Under the pieces are notes generated by a model. The model searched no databases. It saw nothing but the letters and a program-made list of their open reading frames with translations, and was not told the DNA's origin. The translations under genes were made by a program, and so were the position numbers. Shown piece by piece: positions 11,371 through 22,054 of a stretch of DNA of 64,000 nucleotides; within the stretch, counting starts at the first letter, position 1, and the number at the start of each line of letters is the position of its first letter. Origin of the DNA: Dugong dugon (lineage: Eukaryota > Chordata > Mammalia > Sirenia > Dugongidae); assembly GCA_030035585.1 (NCBI GenBank), contig CM057477.1:63159447-63223446 (forward strand), given 5' to 3'.

Positions 11371-11562
11371 AACCATTACCATTTGCCATGGTGACCCCAT
11401 TCATGTCAGAGTAGAACTGTGCTCCATAGGGTTTTCCATGGCTAGTTTTTCAGAAGTCGATCACCAGGCCTTTCTTCCGAGGTGCTTCTGGATGAACTCG
11501 AACTTTTGACCTTTCATTTAGCAGCCAAGTCTGTTAACCACGTGTACCACCCAGAGCCTCCC
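11371..11562 (-). mobile_element. AfroSINE, right member of a composite unit
   Basis: Tail part at 11371-11420, central 'agtttttcagaagtcgatca' near 11443 and head at 11562. Bounded on the right by tccacatgact (11563-11573). Confidence 0.86.
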
Positions 11563-11624
11563 TCCACATGACTACAGTGTAGATAATCCCTACATCAAAG
11601 TTTTGTTGAAGGATTAAATTAGGC
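11563..11624 (+). mobile_element. MIR SINE, second part
   Basis: Continues the MIR of 10755 ('gataatccctacatcaaagt', 'gaaggattaaatta'); cut again by an AfroSINE at 11625 and finishes at about 11828-11885. Confidence 0.75.
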
Positions 11625-11827
11625 AACCCCAACCCCTTGCTGTTGAGTCATTTCAGACTCATAGCCACCTTATAGGACAGAGAGAACTGCCCCATAGGGT
11701 TTCCAAGGCTGTAATCTTTACAGAAGCAGACTGCCGCATCTTTCTCCCCCAGAGGGCTGGTGGGTTCAAACCGACCTTTCGATTAGCAGCCAAGCACTTT
11801 AATCACTCACTGCACCATCAGGGCTCC
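11625..11827 (-). mobile_element. AfroSINE (long form)
   Basis: Tail 'ccttgctgttgagtcatttc' near 11636, central 'ctgtaatctttacagaagca' at 11710-11729, head at 11827 ('ggagccctgatggtgcagtg'). Confidence 0.9.
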
Positions 11828-12479
11828 TTACAGTGTGCCCAGTACCTATAAAAACCCCTGGCCCTTAGTAGGTCCTCGGTAAGTGGCCTCTGTAACGACT
11901 GTCAGCCAAAGGCCTCTCTGCACTGATGGGCCGCAAAGAATGTGGTGATGGTGCAGGATGAAATGAATCGCTTTTGTTTTCCCTGCCCTGACAAAAGAAA
12001 TCCCCTGGCTCTTGCTGGGTGTAAAGCAGCCAAAACTGAATGAGTCCTAACAGCCCCCTTTGTCCTGACGGAGGCCTCATTTGTCAACACAAATGCTGTT
12101 CTAGCAGTCGCGGGGACCCGTGCCACTGTTACAAATACGTTTGGGTTGGAGCACCACCAGTTTGCTGCTGCGATGCGTCCAAGCGCCCAGGCTGCCCGAG
12201 TGCAGCTGTGAATTCATTCAGAGGGCCTGAACAGGGGGCTTTTGTAAACTCAGGCTTTAAATTCTGAGAATCAGCAATTCATTCTGATGAACTTGCTCCT
12301 CTCCAGGTCGCATTTTCCCAGGGGCCCTGCCTGCCAGTGGGTAGGATGACTTCTGGAGAGACTTCCAGGAGCAAGCGTTATTGGGGTTGGTAGTGAGGGA
12401 AGCTGGCGGTGTTCCTTCTTGTTGGATGCCTGTGCTTTGTGTACATCCATAAGGAAAAGGGACTGCTTTTGCTTTGTAA
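11828..12479. other. Repeat-free stretch after the MIR end; candidate conserved non-coding DNA
   Basis: After the MIR end (to about 11885) no repeat is visible. It has several CpGs, SOX-like 'cttttgtttt' and 'acaaaag' words near 11972-11997, and a near-perfect inverted repeat at 12078-12095. No exon or frame is convincing. Confidence 0.4.
12078..12095. promoter_or_regulatory. Inverted repeat, candidate factor site
   Basis: Reads catttgt-caac-acaaatg: seven-base arms around a four-base centre. Such spacing suits a paired DNA-binding protein. This is inference from sequence shape only. Confidence 0.25.
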
Positions 12480-12484
12480 GTTGG

Positions 12485-13003
12485 TGTCTCGATTATCTAG
12501 AGCTGCTGTAACAGAAATACCACAAGTGGATGGCTTTGACAAAGAGAAATTTATTCTCTCACAATCTAAAAGGCTAGAAGTCCAAATTCGGGTACCATCT
12601 CCAAGGGAAGGCTTTCTTTCTCTGTTGGCTCTGGGGGAAGGTCCTTGTCATCAATCTTACCCTGGTCTAGGAGCTTCTCAGGACAGCGGCCCTGGGTCCA
12701 AAGGACACACTGCTCCTGGCACTACTTTCTTGGCGGTATGAGGTCCCTATGTCTCTCTGCTGGCTTCTCTCTTTTATATCTCAAAAGAGATTGACTCAAG
12801 ATGAAACCTAATTTTGTAGATTGAGTCCTACCTCATTAACATAACTGCCTCCAATCCTGCCTCATTAACACCTAGAGGTAGGATTTACAACACATAGGAA
12901 AATCACATCAGATGATAAAATGGTGGACAATCACACAATACTGGGAATCATGGCCTAGCCAAATTGACACACATTTTGGGGGGACACAATTCAATCCGTA
13001 ACA
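12485..13003 (-). mobile_element. Solo LTR (family A, ERVL-MaLR-like)
   Basis: 519 bp, TG...CA ends, perfect 5-bp target duplication gttgg (12480-12484 and 13004-13008). Close relative of 5028-5549. Looks whole as an LTR; no internal region remains, so the provirus was lost by LTR recombination. Confidence 0.88.
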
Positions 13004-13154
13004 GTTGGAAAGTGGGAAAAAAATGGGGGGCTTTTCACAGAATTTAATAGAGAAATTCCTTATGAACAGTTCCTCATCCTGCTCAGGTATCCAAGGAGAA
13101 CTCGGAAGCTAACTTCTCAGATAGAGCCTGAGGCCAGTTAGATATACATGATAC

Positions 13155-13222
13155 TGGTGTATAGGGTCGCTATGAGTCAGAATCGACTCGATGGTAACAG
13201 GTTTGGTTTTTTTGGTTTGGTG
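13155..13222 (+). mobile_element. AfroSINE 3' fragment
   Basis: Only the RTE-like tail and T-rich end ('gggtcgctatgagtcagaat', 'aacaggtttggttttttt'). Confidence 0.82.
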
Positions 13223-13299
13223 TATAGACATGGGGAGCCCATGGCTCCATTTTTAAGTGTTGTGCAATCACACCCATTCTTGTCAGGCACTTAATACTT

Positions 13300-13475
13300 C
13301 CACTTTCCTATTTGGAAGGGTGGAAATTCAAGTCAACCCAGAGGTGCCTCGAAGAAAGGCCTGGTGATCTACTTCTGAGAAATCAGTCACTGAATATCCT
13401 ATGGAGCACAGTTTTACTCTGACACACATGGTGTTGCCATGAGTTGGAGTTGACTACATGGCAGTTGGTTTATTT
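13300..13475 (+). mobile_element. AfroSINE, 5'-truncated
   Basis: Contains 'gaagaaaggcctggtgatct' and 'gttgccatgagttggagttg'; the head is missing or strongly diverged. Confidence 0.82.
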
Positions 13476-13484
13476 GGAGAAGGA

Positions 13485-13872
13485 TGAATGATCAACAGGA
13501 ACAAATCCATGAATTTGAGAAGCTGGAGTATATGAAGAAGAACTTGGCATTAGGATAGGAGGAAGACTTATTAACAACCTTCGATATGCAGATGACACAA
13601 CATTGCTTGCTGTAAGTGAAGAGGACTTGAAGCATTAAGTGATGAAGATCAAAGACTATAGCCTTCAATATGGATTGTACCTCAACATAAAGAAAACAAA
13701 AATCCTCACAACTGGACCAGTAAGCAACATCACAATAAACAGAAAATATGGAAGTTGTCAAGGATTTCGTTTTACTTGGATCCACAATCAATGCCTATGG
13801 AAACAGCAGTCAGGATATCAAATGATGTATTGGCTTGGGCAAAACTGCTGCAAAAGACCTCTTTTTAAAAAG
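13485..13872 (+). mobile_element. RTE LINE fragment (reverse transcriptase, YADD region)
   Basis: Encodes the RTE core 'RYADDTTLLAVSEEDLK' around 13587-13636, followed by 'LTTGPVSNI'. Compared with the copy at 20760-22054 it covers only the region around and after motif C. Stops and shifts are present ('gcattaagtgatgaag'). A 15-bp direct repeat of 'aaaagacctcttt' occurs at 13853-13882. Confidence 0.88.
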
Positions 13873-14144
13873 ACCTCTTTAAAGAAAGTGTTAAACAGCA
13901 AAGATGTTAAGAAAAGGGGCTGGGGCTGATTGGGGGAGATCCTTAAGGGTTTGAGTTTTCATGAAGCAGAGAGATTGAATCTTTTCATGGATACATATTT
14001 CCATCACCCATATTTGATGTCAACTATTATGTGCTGTCGATTAGCCAGTCACTGAATTCTGACCACTGACTATGTAGAGAGCCCTGCGCGTGACTGGTAC
14101 TGTGTACGGAGGTCTTGGGACAACCAGCTCTTGCATTCCAGGGG
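13873..14144. other. Short spacer
   Basis: Nothing recognised. Confidence 0.5.
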
Positions 14145-14345
14145 AGAGTGAGGTGCAACCACAATACAGCTCTGCCACTCATTAGCGATGAGGCCCTGGG
14201 TCAGTCACTTCACCTTTGTGGATATGGGACCTCCCTGGTAAAACAGAGATGATATTATGAACCATCACAGTGTTGAAGAGATTAAACGAGATAGTTTACG
14301 TTAAAGCACGAAGCATCGTGCCTGCTAAGTACTCAACAAATGGAC
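14145..14345 (+). mobile_element. MIR SINE
   Basis: Forward MIR: 'cagctctgccactcattagc', 'agtcacttcacctttgtgg' and 'ctgctaagtactcaacaaat'. Confidence 0.82.
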
Positions 14346-14677
14346 CTTGAATATGAATGCAAAGCAAATAAAAGATGAGGTTTCTGTCCTCACCAAGCAT
14401 AGCACCCAGATAGACCAGTGGCTGTTCAGCTTCTTCAAAGGAGTCTAGGACCCTCTGAGAGTCACATACACACATAGATATTTTGACATTCACTTTTAAG
14501 AAATTCTTGAGTCTTGTGATGTCCGTTCATGGATTTCAGGCACAAGATTGGAGATCTGGGATCTAGAAGGTGGAAGAGGAAACATTTATAGGAAACACAG
14601 ATCACATTTTGCAGTATGAATAAATAAGGAAGAAACAGAATCTTGTATAGCTAAAGAGTCGCTAATAATCTGAAATT
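14346..14677. other. Unrecognised spacer
   Basis: AT-rich; nothing supported. Confidence 0.5.
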
Positions 14678-15090
14678 AAGCCAGTTGGCGTGGAGTCAAC
14701 TCTGACTCATGGTGACCCTGTGTGTGTCAGAGGAGAACTGTGCTCCATAGGTTTTTTGTTTATTTATTTATAATTTATTTGTTGTTGTTGAGAATATATA
14801 CAGTAAAACGTATACCAATTCAACAATTTCTGGGTGTACTATTCAGTGACATCGATTACATTCCTTGAGTTGTACAACCATACTCATCCTCCTTTTCTAA
14901 GTTGTTCCTTCCCATTAACATAAACTCACTGCTCCCTATGGTTCCTGTCTAATCTTTCCAAAGGGTTTTCAATGGCTGATTTTTCGGAAGTAGCTCCCCA
15001 GGCCTTCTGAGGTTCCTCTGGGTGACTCGAACTTTCAACTTTCAGTCAGCAGCCGAGGGCGTTAACTGTTGGCACCACCCAGGGACTCGA
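14678..15090 (-). mobile_element. AfroSINE split by an antisense L1 3' UTR piece
   Basis: The tail half (14678-14753) stops in 'gtgctccatagg'; the rest (about 14961-15090) resumes 'aagggttttcaatggctgat' and ends in the head 'gagtccctgggtggtgccaa' on the minus strand. Confidence 0.85.
14754..14960 (-). mobile_element. L1 3' UTR piece inserted in AfroSINE
   Basis: T-rich start then 'gttgagaatatatacagtaa', 'cagtgacatcgattacattc' and 'cccattaacataaactcact', the reverse strand of an L1 3' UTR. Flanks ccatagg and ccaaagg may be a decayed target duplication. Confidence 0.72.
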
Positions 15091-15573
15091 AAAAGACACC
15101 AATAGAGAGGGCTAAAGAGTCAGACGGATCCAGTCGGGACTGAACACTGGGTGCCTTCCTCATGGATATTCAGAAATTTCTTAAGAACTTGGCGTTCATT
15201 ATATTGTGAGTGATTTACCAGTCTTTAGATTTTCATTCAGCATCCTTTGCAAGCCCTTATCCTCTGGGTAGTTACACAACGTAAATACTTATTTGTATGT
15301 GTTTTGTGGTTTTGTTGATTCAATTGCCAGAACAACCTTCATACATTCTTCCTCAGGCCATACATTCCACAGAAGGTGTCTGTCATTCAGTGCCTCTCCC
15401 GGGGCCTCACAAACACAATCAGATATAATCTTTTTTATGAGGTTGTGAGTGAAAATCATTTTGGAAATTATCGTAAATTTTCAGATGCACCACTGTCCTG
15501 TAAGGTCGAATCAGTTTGACTTAAAGCCGCTCGACGTATGTATCTGTGAGAGTTTGGCACAGCATGGACAAAC
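15091..15573. other. Unrecognised spacer
   Basis: No repeat or gene recognised. Confidence 0.5.
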
Positions 15574-15667
15574 ACGGCTGTCTTAGTTTCTTATTGCTGC
15601 TGTAGCAGAAATACCATAAGAGAGTGGTTTTAAAGAACCAACATTTATTTTCTCATATTCAGGGGGC

Positions 15668-15770
15668 TGTTGTTGTTAGGTGCCATCGAGTTAGTTCCCA
15701 CTCATAGTGACCCTATGTACAACAGAACAAAACGCTGCCTAGTCCTGCGCCATCCTCACCATTGTGGCTA
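15668..15770 (-). mobile_element. RTE or RTE-tailed SINE fragment in LTR
   Basis: Reads 'tgttgttgttaggtgccatc' then 'caacagaacaaaacgctgcc', the minus-strand end of the RTE tail. Confidence 0.8.
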
Positions 15771-15917
15771 GACGTCCAAATTCATCATGTGGCTCTAGGG
15801 GGAGATGCCGTCTTGTCTATTTCAGCTTCTAGAAGCCTGCAGTCCTTGGAGTCCTGGGTTTATAGACCCCTCTGACACAGTCATTTTCAGATAGCATCTG
15901 TCTTCCCCCTAAGTCTA

Positions 15918-15975
15918 TAAAAAAACCAAAACCCAGTGCCATCAAGTTGGTTCTGACTCATAGCAATCCTATGTT
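15918..15975 (-). mobile_element. AfroSINE tail fragment in LTR
   Basis: A-run with 'accaaaacccagtgccatca' and 'tctgactcatagcaatccta'. Confidence 0.78.
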
Positions 15976-16137
15976 TATGCTGCTCCTTATATCTCAGCAG
16001 CGATTAGGTTTGGGACACATTCTACACTGATACGGCCTCATTAACATAAAACCCTATTCCCATACAGGATCACATCAACAGGTATAGGAATTAAGATTCT
16101 AACACATATCTGGGGGGACACAATTCAGTCCACAACA

Positions 16138-17216
16138 ATCACTTTCCTTCTCAAGGTGATTTTTTTAAGGGCTCAGATAGCACAGTTCTAAAATCCAGCT
16201 ACCATCCTTTACCCTCGTAGGGAAAATTTGTCTAAAATGCGGATGAGGGAACCCTCTGTCTCCCTGCCCACCACCCTGGACTGTTCTCCAGCCGGGCCAG
16301 GCCACGGGCATCTCATAAGCATTATACAAGCATGAGTTGTCATTTCAAGTCCACTTTCACTGGCGCCATTTTGAGTCCCACTACCGATACCATTTCTGCA
16401 CCGCCCTTATGCGACCCGGTGTGTGCGTTTTACTAAATTTCAGTATTCCTTGCAATCACTGCTGCAAGTGTAGCATGAAAGATTGATGTGGATAAAAGGA
16501 CAAAAAGCCTCCTGTCTAAGCAGGTAGAGGGAAAAACCTATAGGGAATCTAATCTTCTAATTGCCTAGGAACTGGCAGGTTACCTACCTTCCCAATTATA
16601 CAGCCTTTAAGTTAAGTAGCAAATCTATTAAATCTGATACCTTCAACTGGTTTAAGTAGCCATACTGTTATAAACCATTTTCAAATGGCTGCAATCTGAA
16701 GAATTCAGAGTAAGATAAGAAACAAGTCTACTCACACGGCCAGAACAAATAATACAACTGGCCTGAAATCTGTTAAGCTCTCCAAACCCGGAGCCATAGA
16801 AAAGATAACATATTGATCAAAAGGATTTCTACCTTCTTTCCTCCAATAATCTCAATTCCAGAAAAGCCAAGGCTTCTCAGTGGCAAAAAAAATAAGACAG
16901 GCAATATTTTTTGTTTGAGTTTGTTTTTAAATAGTACTTTTTTGCATAATCACAAAATGTATTCATGCTTCGTGGGGAAAACACAACAAAGGAAATGTTA
17001 CTTAAGATCTCACTTACTGGCAATGGCCACTTTAAGCATTTTAATGTATGTCTTCTATATTTATAGAGATAGATGATTTTGTTTTAATAAAAATTGTATG
17101 CTGATACATAAGATCTTTGGGGCCACTGGTGTATTTACTTCACTTAGCAACATATTGTAAATATTTTTCCATGCCAATATTCTCCTTAATTTGTTGCCTA
17201 ACGTATGGAATCCTAA
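16138..17216. other. Repeat-poor stretch
   Basis: I recognise no repeat in 16190-17216, apart from AT-rich stretches. A 'gcgccattttgagtcccact' patch near 16360 has several CpGs. Open frame at 16813-17076 has no family feature. Confidence 0.45.
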
Positions 17217-17217
17217 C

Positions 17218-17386
17218 ACGGAGCCCTAGTGGCACAATCCTTAAGAGCTCATTTGTTAACCTAAAGGTCGGCAATTTGAATCCACCAGGCGCTCCTTGAA
17301 AACCCTATGGAGTAGGTCTACCCTGTCCTACAGGGGTTGCTATGAGTTGGAATCAACTTGATGGCAACAGTTTTTTTTTTTTTTTT
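17218..17386 (+). mobile_element. AfroSINE (short form)
   Basis: 'ggagccctagtggcacaatc' head at 17220, 'gctatgagttggaatcaact' tail at 17339 and a T-run at 17371-17385. Confidence 0.9.
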
Positions 17387-17405
17387 ATGTTGCCTAATGG
17401 CTATA

Positions 17406-17570
17406 TGGAGCCCTGGTGGCACAGTGGTTAAGAGCTACGGCAAGCTACGCTGCTAACTAAAAGGTCAGCAGTTTGAATCCACTAGCCACTCTTGGAAACT
17501 CTATGGGGCAGTTTTACTCTGTCCTATAGGGTCACTATGAGTTGGAATCGACTCGACGGCAATGGTACCA
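17406..17570 (+). mobile_element. AfroSINE (short form)
   Basis: Starts 'ggagccctggtggcacagtg' at 17407; the head has an extra repeat ('acggcaagctacgctgct'). Tail 'gaatcgactcgacggcaatg' near 17545. Lies 20 bp from the previous copy, same orientation. Confidence 0.9.
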
Positions 17571-17964
17571 ATGGTACAGTAATGGCTATATAGTATTCCG
17601 TCATTTGAACGTACCGTAATCTCCTCTAGTTAGACATTTGGAGTATTCCAATGTTATTCTGTCATAGGTTTTGATGAACATCTCTACATGAAAATCTTTA
17701 ACTTCATCTCTGATTGTTATTAAGACAACTTCCTAGACGATTACCACATGTCCTTAACACATGCACATACTTTCAATCTCAGTCTTCAAGTTCATCCTTG
17801 GATTCTATTTATTTAGGGTTAATTTTACTACCAAACAATATGTAAGTATAGATGTCAACACAAAAGGGAATAGAATGCCTCCTGTATAGTCAGAAACTTA
17901 TGAAAACTTGAAGTTGTTTGTTAAGGAAAACTTTGAGGTCAGAGATGAGCTATTTCTTGAAAAG
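17571..17964. other. AT-rich stretch, possible old L1 remains
   Basis: 'ttttgatgaacatctctaca' and neighbouring text resemble L1 3' ends read backwards, but too weak to name. Confidence 0.35.
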
Positions 17965-18362
17965 TTGTTATTGTTAGCTGCTGTCAAGTTGCCTCGGACT
18001 CTTGGTGACCCCATGTACAAGAGAACAAAACATTGCCCAGTCCGGCCTCATCTTCATGATCATTGATATGCTTGAGTCCACTGTTGGAGCCACTGTGTAT
18101 TTTGAGTGTCTTCCAGCCTAGGGGGCTCATCTTCCAGCACTCTACCGGACAATATTTTGTTGTGATCCGTGGGGTTTTCACTGGAGAACTTTCTGAAGTA
18201 GACCATCAGGCCTTTCTTCCTAGTCTGCCTTAGTCTGGAAGCTCTGCTATAACTTGTTCATCATGAGTGACCCTGCTGGTGTTTGAAATACCAGTGGCAC
18301 AACTTCCAGCATCCCAACAACATGCAAGACACCATAGTACAACAAACTGACAGATGGGTGGT
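17965..18362 (-). mobile_element. Long composite RTE-tailed SINE
   Basis: Minus-strand relative of 10150-10543: RTE tail at 17965-18060, 'cctttcttcctagtctgcct' at about 18212 and the end 'tagtacaacaaactgacaga' at 18335-18354. Confidence 0.83.
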
Positions 18363-18605
18363 GGACTGAAAAGTTAGAGAAAATGAGGTGATGTTAATAT
18401 ATTTAAGAAAAAACACCAAAATACAATTTCAAATTAAGTTTTCTACACATCCAAAGCAAGTGCCATTAAAGAAGGTAATGCATTTAGAAAAGACACAGGT
18501 ATGCTGTGCAAAAACAATGCATGTTTATAATGAGTAATATATTAACTTGTAATGCCTGTACATTAACATGTCAAAGATAAAATTGACATGTTAAAAGCTT
18601 GCAAG
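18363..18605. other. AT-rich spacer
   Basis: Nothing recognised. Confidence 0.5.
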
Positions 18606-19262
18606 CTGCCATCCAAGGCACAGCAATTGGTCTCTATTCACCTGAAGCAAGAGAGGAAGAAGGAGAGTCAGGAATAAGAGGAGGAAATGGAATGTGTTGG
18701 TAATTGCCACCATGAACAACTACCTCCTTCGCCATGATACCAGAAAACCTGGATGGTGTCTGGCTACCATTACTGAACATTTGGATTAAAGATTCCTTAG
18801 AAGAATCCTGATCAAAAGCGAGAAAATGTAGACCAGAATTTAAAATTCTCATGGACTCTAGACTTTCTGGAGTCATGTAGGGTGGATGGACCCCTGAAAC
18901 TATTGCTCTGAGATAATCTTTAAACCTTAAGCCAAAAATATCCCCTGAAGTCATCTTAAAACCAAACAGTAGTTTAGCTTAACTAGTATAAAAAGTCTAC
19001 CTTGAGTATTACAATCTTTTAAGAACTACCTATATAGGATCAAATTAACAACAGCAACTTGAAATATTAGATAGGAACCTTAGGGGGTAGTGAGTTTTTG
19101 TTAATGAGGGAGGACCAACTAGTAAAGGAGGGTGTGAATGGTTGCATAACTCAAAGAATGTAACCAATGTCACTAAATTGTACATGTAGAAACTGTTGAA
19201 TTGGTGTATGTTTTGCTGTGCATATTCTCACCAACAACAAAGTAATTAAAATGAAGAAGAAA
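18606..19262 (+). mobile_element. L1 3' UTR end (second 3' UTR type)
   Basis: Shares a block of about 650 bp with 32870-33530 ('ctggctaccattactgaa', 'aataatctttaaaccttaag', 'aggatcaaattaacaacagc'), ending in the common L1 end with 'gtacatgtagaaactgttg' and an A-rich tail. The upstream part carries no recognisable ORF2. Confidence 0.75.
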
Positions 19263-19370
19263 AAAAAGAGAGATAAAATTGTTGGTGATATGATAGTCAC
19301 ATCTATTTTTTGTTTCTTTCTTTTTATCAAAGTTATAAATGAATATTTAAAGAGTAAAATCAGTCTACTT

Positions 19371-19717
19371 TGTGGGGATACGTGCCATTTAAATATAGAT
19401 GTATAAAGGCCTCTATGCTGCACAGCATGTTGAGACTTGTCCCCAACATGTTGAGACTTGTCACGATTTGTTTTCCCAAACCTATTGGCCATTTACTGAT
19501 TGGCTTGTTTACCTGAATTCCTTCTCCCTTGTCCGCACCCAAAGCCCATTGTTCTATTAATTGCTTTATTGCTTGCTGTATTGACTATAAAATAAACTCC
19601 TGGGACTGAAGTAGGGGGTTGACTCCTCAGAGTGACCCTCCTGGCCCCACTTCTCTGTGAGAGTTGTGGCATTGGTTACTGTCTTCGCAGTCCCGACAAT
19701 TAGTCGACACCGCGACA
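19371..19717 (+). mobile_element. Solo LTR, class II (ERVK-like)
   Basis: 347 bp between identical 6-bp flanks ctactt (19365-19370 and 19718-19723). It opens TGTGGGG, the usual start of class II LTRs, ends CGACA, and has a poly(A) signal near 19590 ('ataaaataaactcctggg'). A 19-bp direct repeat 'catgttgagacttgtc' lies at 19427-19461. Perfect flanks suggest moderate age. No internal region. Confidence 0.78.
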
Positions 19718-19723
19718 CTACTT

Positions 19724-20142
19724 TATACGTTTGTTATGAAAAAACAGCAGCCCCGCCCAGCCGTCATTTCCTTCTTGCCTTTTATCTGATTCTCTTGGGA
19801 TTTACCTCCATATTCTGAAATGTAGTTATTTAGATAGTTCCTGCCATTTTTAACCTAATGCTTTTTTTGCTTTTTATTAAATCAACATTATTGAGATTAT
19901 ACCTTCATTTTTCCAGATGAAATCATTATATTGCATACACAGCCAGAACTCAGTAGAACTGCCTTGTTTTTCTGGGTGTCACGCATTTTCTGCCTTTGAC
20001 AGGGTGCATTTTACCACTTCTCTATCACTTGTTTTAGTGCAAAATACTTGAGTTTTTCTTCTCTGACAGTTTCCGCCTTACACACTTTCTGGCTTTTGCA
20101 GGCTTTACGTAGTTAATAATTACTGTTCTTTTTGTTTGCTTG
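19724..20142. other. Unrecognised spacer
   Basis: AT-rich, no repeat or exon recognised. Confidence 0.5.
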
Positions 20143-20153
20143 GTTTTGCATGT

Positions 20154-20355
20154 TGTTGGGTGCTATTGAGTAGATTCTGACTCATAGCGATCCTATAGGA
20201 AAGAGTGGAACTGCCCCATAAGTTTTCCTAGGCTATAAACTTTACTGGAGCAGATCACCAGGCCTCTTTTTCCCACAGAGTGGCTGGTGGGTTCAAACCA
20301 CCGACCTTCCGATTAGCAGCTGAACACTTAACCATTGTGCTACCCAGGCTCCTTT
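20154..20355 (-). mobile_element. AfroSINE (long form)
   Basis: Tail 'tgttgggtgctattgagtag' at 20154, central 'ctataaactttactggagca' near 20232, head ending at 20353. Flanked by gttttgcatgt (20143-20153) and gttttgtatgt (20356-20366). Confidence 0.9.
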
Positions 20356-20366
20356 GTTTTGTATGT

Positions 20367-22054
20367 TATTATTGTTAGGTGCCATCCAGTCAGTTCTGAC
20401 TATGTATTACAGAATGAAACTTTGTTCAGTCCTGTGCTATCCTTATAACAGCAGGTGTGTTTGAGCCCATTGCTGCAGCCACTGTGTCAATTCATTTTGT
20501 TCAGTGTCTTCTTCTTTTTCACTAACCCTCTACTCTACCAAGCATGGCATCTTTCTCCAGAGACTGGTCCCATCCTCTTGATAACAAGTCCAAAGTAAGC
20601 AAGACAAAGTCTTGCCATCGTCTCTTCTAAGGAGCATGCCTTGGCTGTACTTCTTCCAAGACAGATTTGTTCTCTCTTCTGGCAGTCGATGGTATATTTA
20701 AAATTCTTTACCAACACTGTAATTCAAATGTGTCAATTCTTTTTTGGTCTTTGGCATTTCTCAAGCTGAAAGAACTGAAGAAAAAATTCAATAATCAAAT
20801 TGAAGGACTGAATTTTTGAATCCTTGAAGGACTGAAGGATTCTATGGGCAAAAATTTGAATAATGCAAGAAGCATCAAAAGAAGATGAAAGACACAGTCA
20901 CTGTACCAAAAAGAATTGGTCAAATATCAACTATTTCAGGAGGTTCTACTCATGATCAAGAATCGATGGTATTGAAAGAAGAAGTCCAAGCTGCACTGAA
21001 AGCATTGGCAGAAAACAAGCCTCCAGGAATTGATGGAATACCAATTGAGATGCTTCAACAAACGGAAGCAACCCTGGAAGTGCTCACTCACCTATGCCAA
21101 GAAATTTGGAAAAGATCCATATTTGTGCCAATCCCAAAAAAGGTGAGCCAACAGAATGTGAGAATTGTGGAACAATATAATTAATATCACATGCAAACAA
21201 AATTTTAAAATGGCTGCAGCCGTACATCAACGGGAATGCCAGAAATTCAAACCGGGTTCAGAAGAGGACATGGAATGAGGGATATCATTGTTGATGTCAG
21301 ATGGATCTTGGCTGAAAGCAGAGAATATGAGAAAGATGTTTACCTATGTTTTATTGACTTCTCAAAGGCATTCAGCTGTGTGGATCATAACAAATTATGG
21401 ATAACGTTGCGAAGAATGGGAATTCCAGAACACTTAATTGTGCTCGTGCAGAACCTGTACATAGACAAAGGGGCAGTAGTTCAAACAGAACAAGGGGATA
21501 TTGCATGGTTTAAAATCAGAGAAGGTATGTGCCGGTTGTCTCCTTTCACCATACTTATTCAAATTGTATGCTGAGCAAATAATTCAAGAAGCTTGACTGT
21601 ATGAAGAAGAACAAAATACCAGGATTGGAGGAAGACTCATTAACAACCTGTGTTATGCAGATGACACAATCCTGCTTGCCGAAAGTGAAGAGGACTTGAA
21701 GCACTTACAGATGAAGATCAAAGACTATAGCTTTCAGCATGGATTACACTTCAACATAAAGAAAATAAAAATCCTCACAACTGGACCAATGAGCAACATC
21801 ATAATAAATGGAGAAAAGATCGAAGTTGTCAAGGATTTCATTTTACTTGGATCCACAATCAGTACCCATGGAAGCAGCAGTCAAGAAATCAAAAGATGCA
21901 TTACACTGGGCAAATCTGCTGCAAAAGACCTCTTTAAAGTGTTAAAAAAGCAAAGGTATCACTTTGAGAACTAAGGTGCTCCTGACCGAAGCTGTGGTAT
22001 CTTTAACCATCTCATATGCATGCAAAAGCTGAACAATGAAAAAGGAAAACAGAG
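20367..22054 (-). mobile_element. RTE LINE with 5' inversion (twin priming)
   Basis: Perfect 11-bp flanks gttttgtatgt at 20356-20366 and 22055-22065. The 3' part (20367 to about 20755) is on the minus strand. The rest (about 20760-22054) is inverted and reads on the plus strand. It encodes reverse transcriptase: 'NKPPGIDGIPIEML', motif A 'CFIDFSKAFSCVDHNKLW', motif B 'GMCRLSPF' and motif C YADD at 21654-21665, then 'LTTGPMSNI' and 'LLGSTIS'. The plus part stops just where the minus part begins in element order, as twin priming predicts. Frameshifts and stops separate three coding blocks (20885-21184, 21236-21574, 21650-21974). No endonuclease domain: the copy is 5'-truncated. Confidence 0.93.

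Larger units (their letters stand above)
15579..16137 (-). mobile_element. Solo LTR (family B, MLT1-like) carrying two SINE pieces
   Basis: TG...CA ends; minus-strand opening 'tgttgtggactgaattgtgt'. Interrupted at about 15668-15770 by an RTE-type tail fragment and at 15918-15975 by an AfroSINE tail fragment. Flanks show no clear duplication. Relatives at 36462, 39768 and 59266. Confidence 0.8.

Noticed and set aside
21236-21974. Reverse transcriptase with YADD as a possible host telomerase- or virus-derived gene
   Set aside because: Matches RTE LINE motifs with RTE ends and target duplications; broken by shifts and stops.
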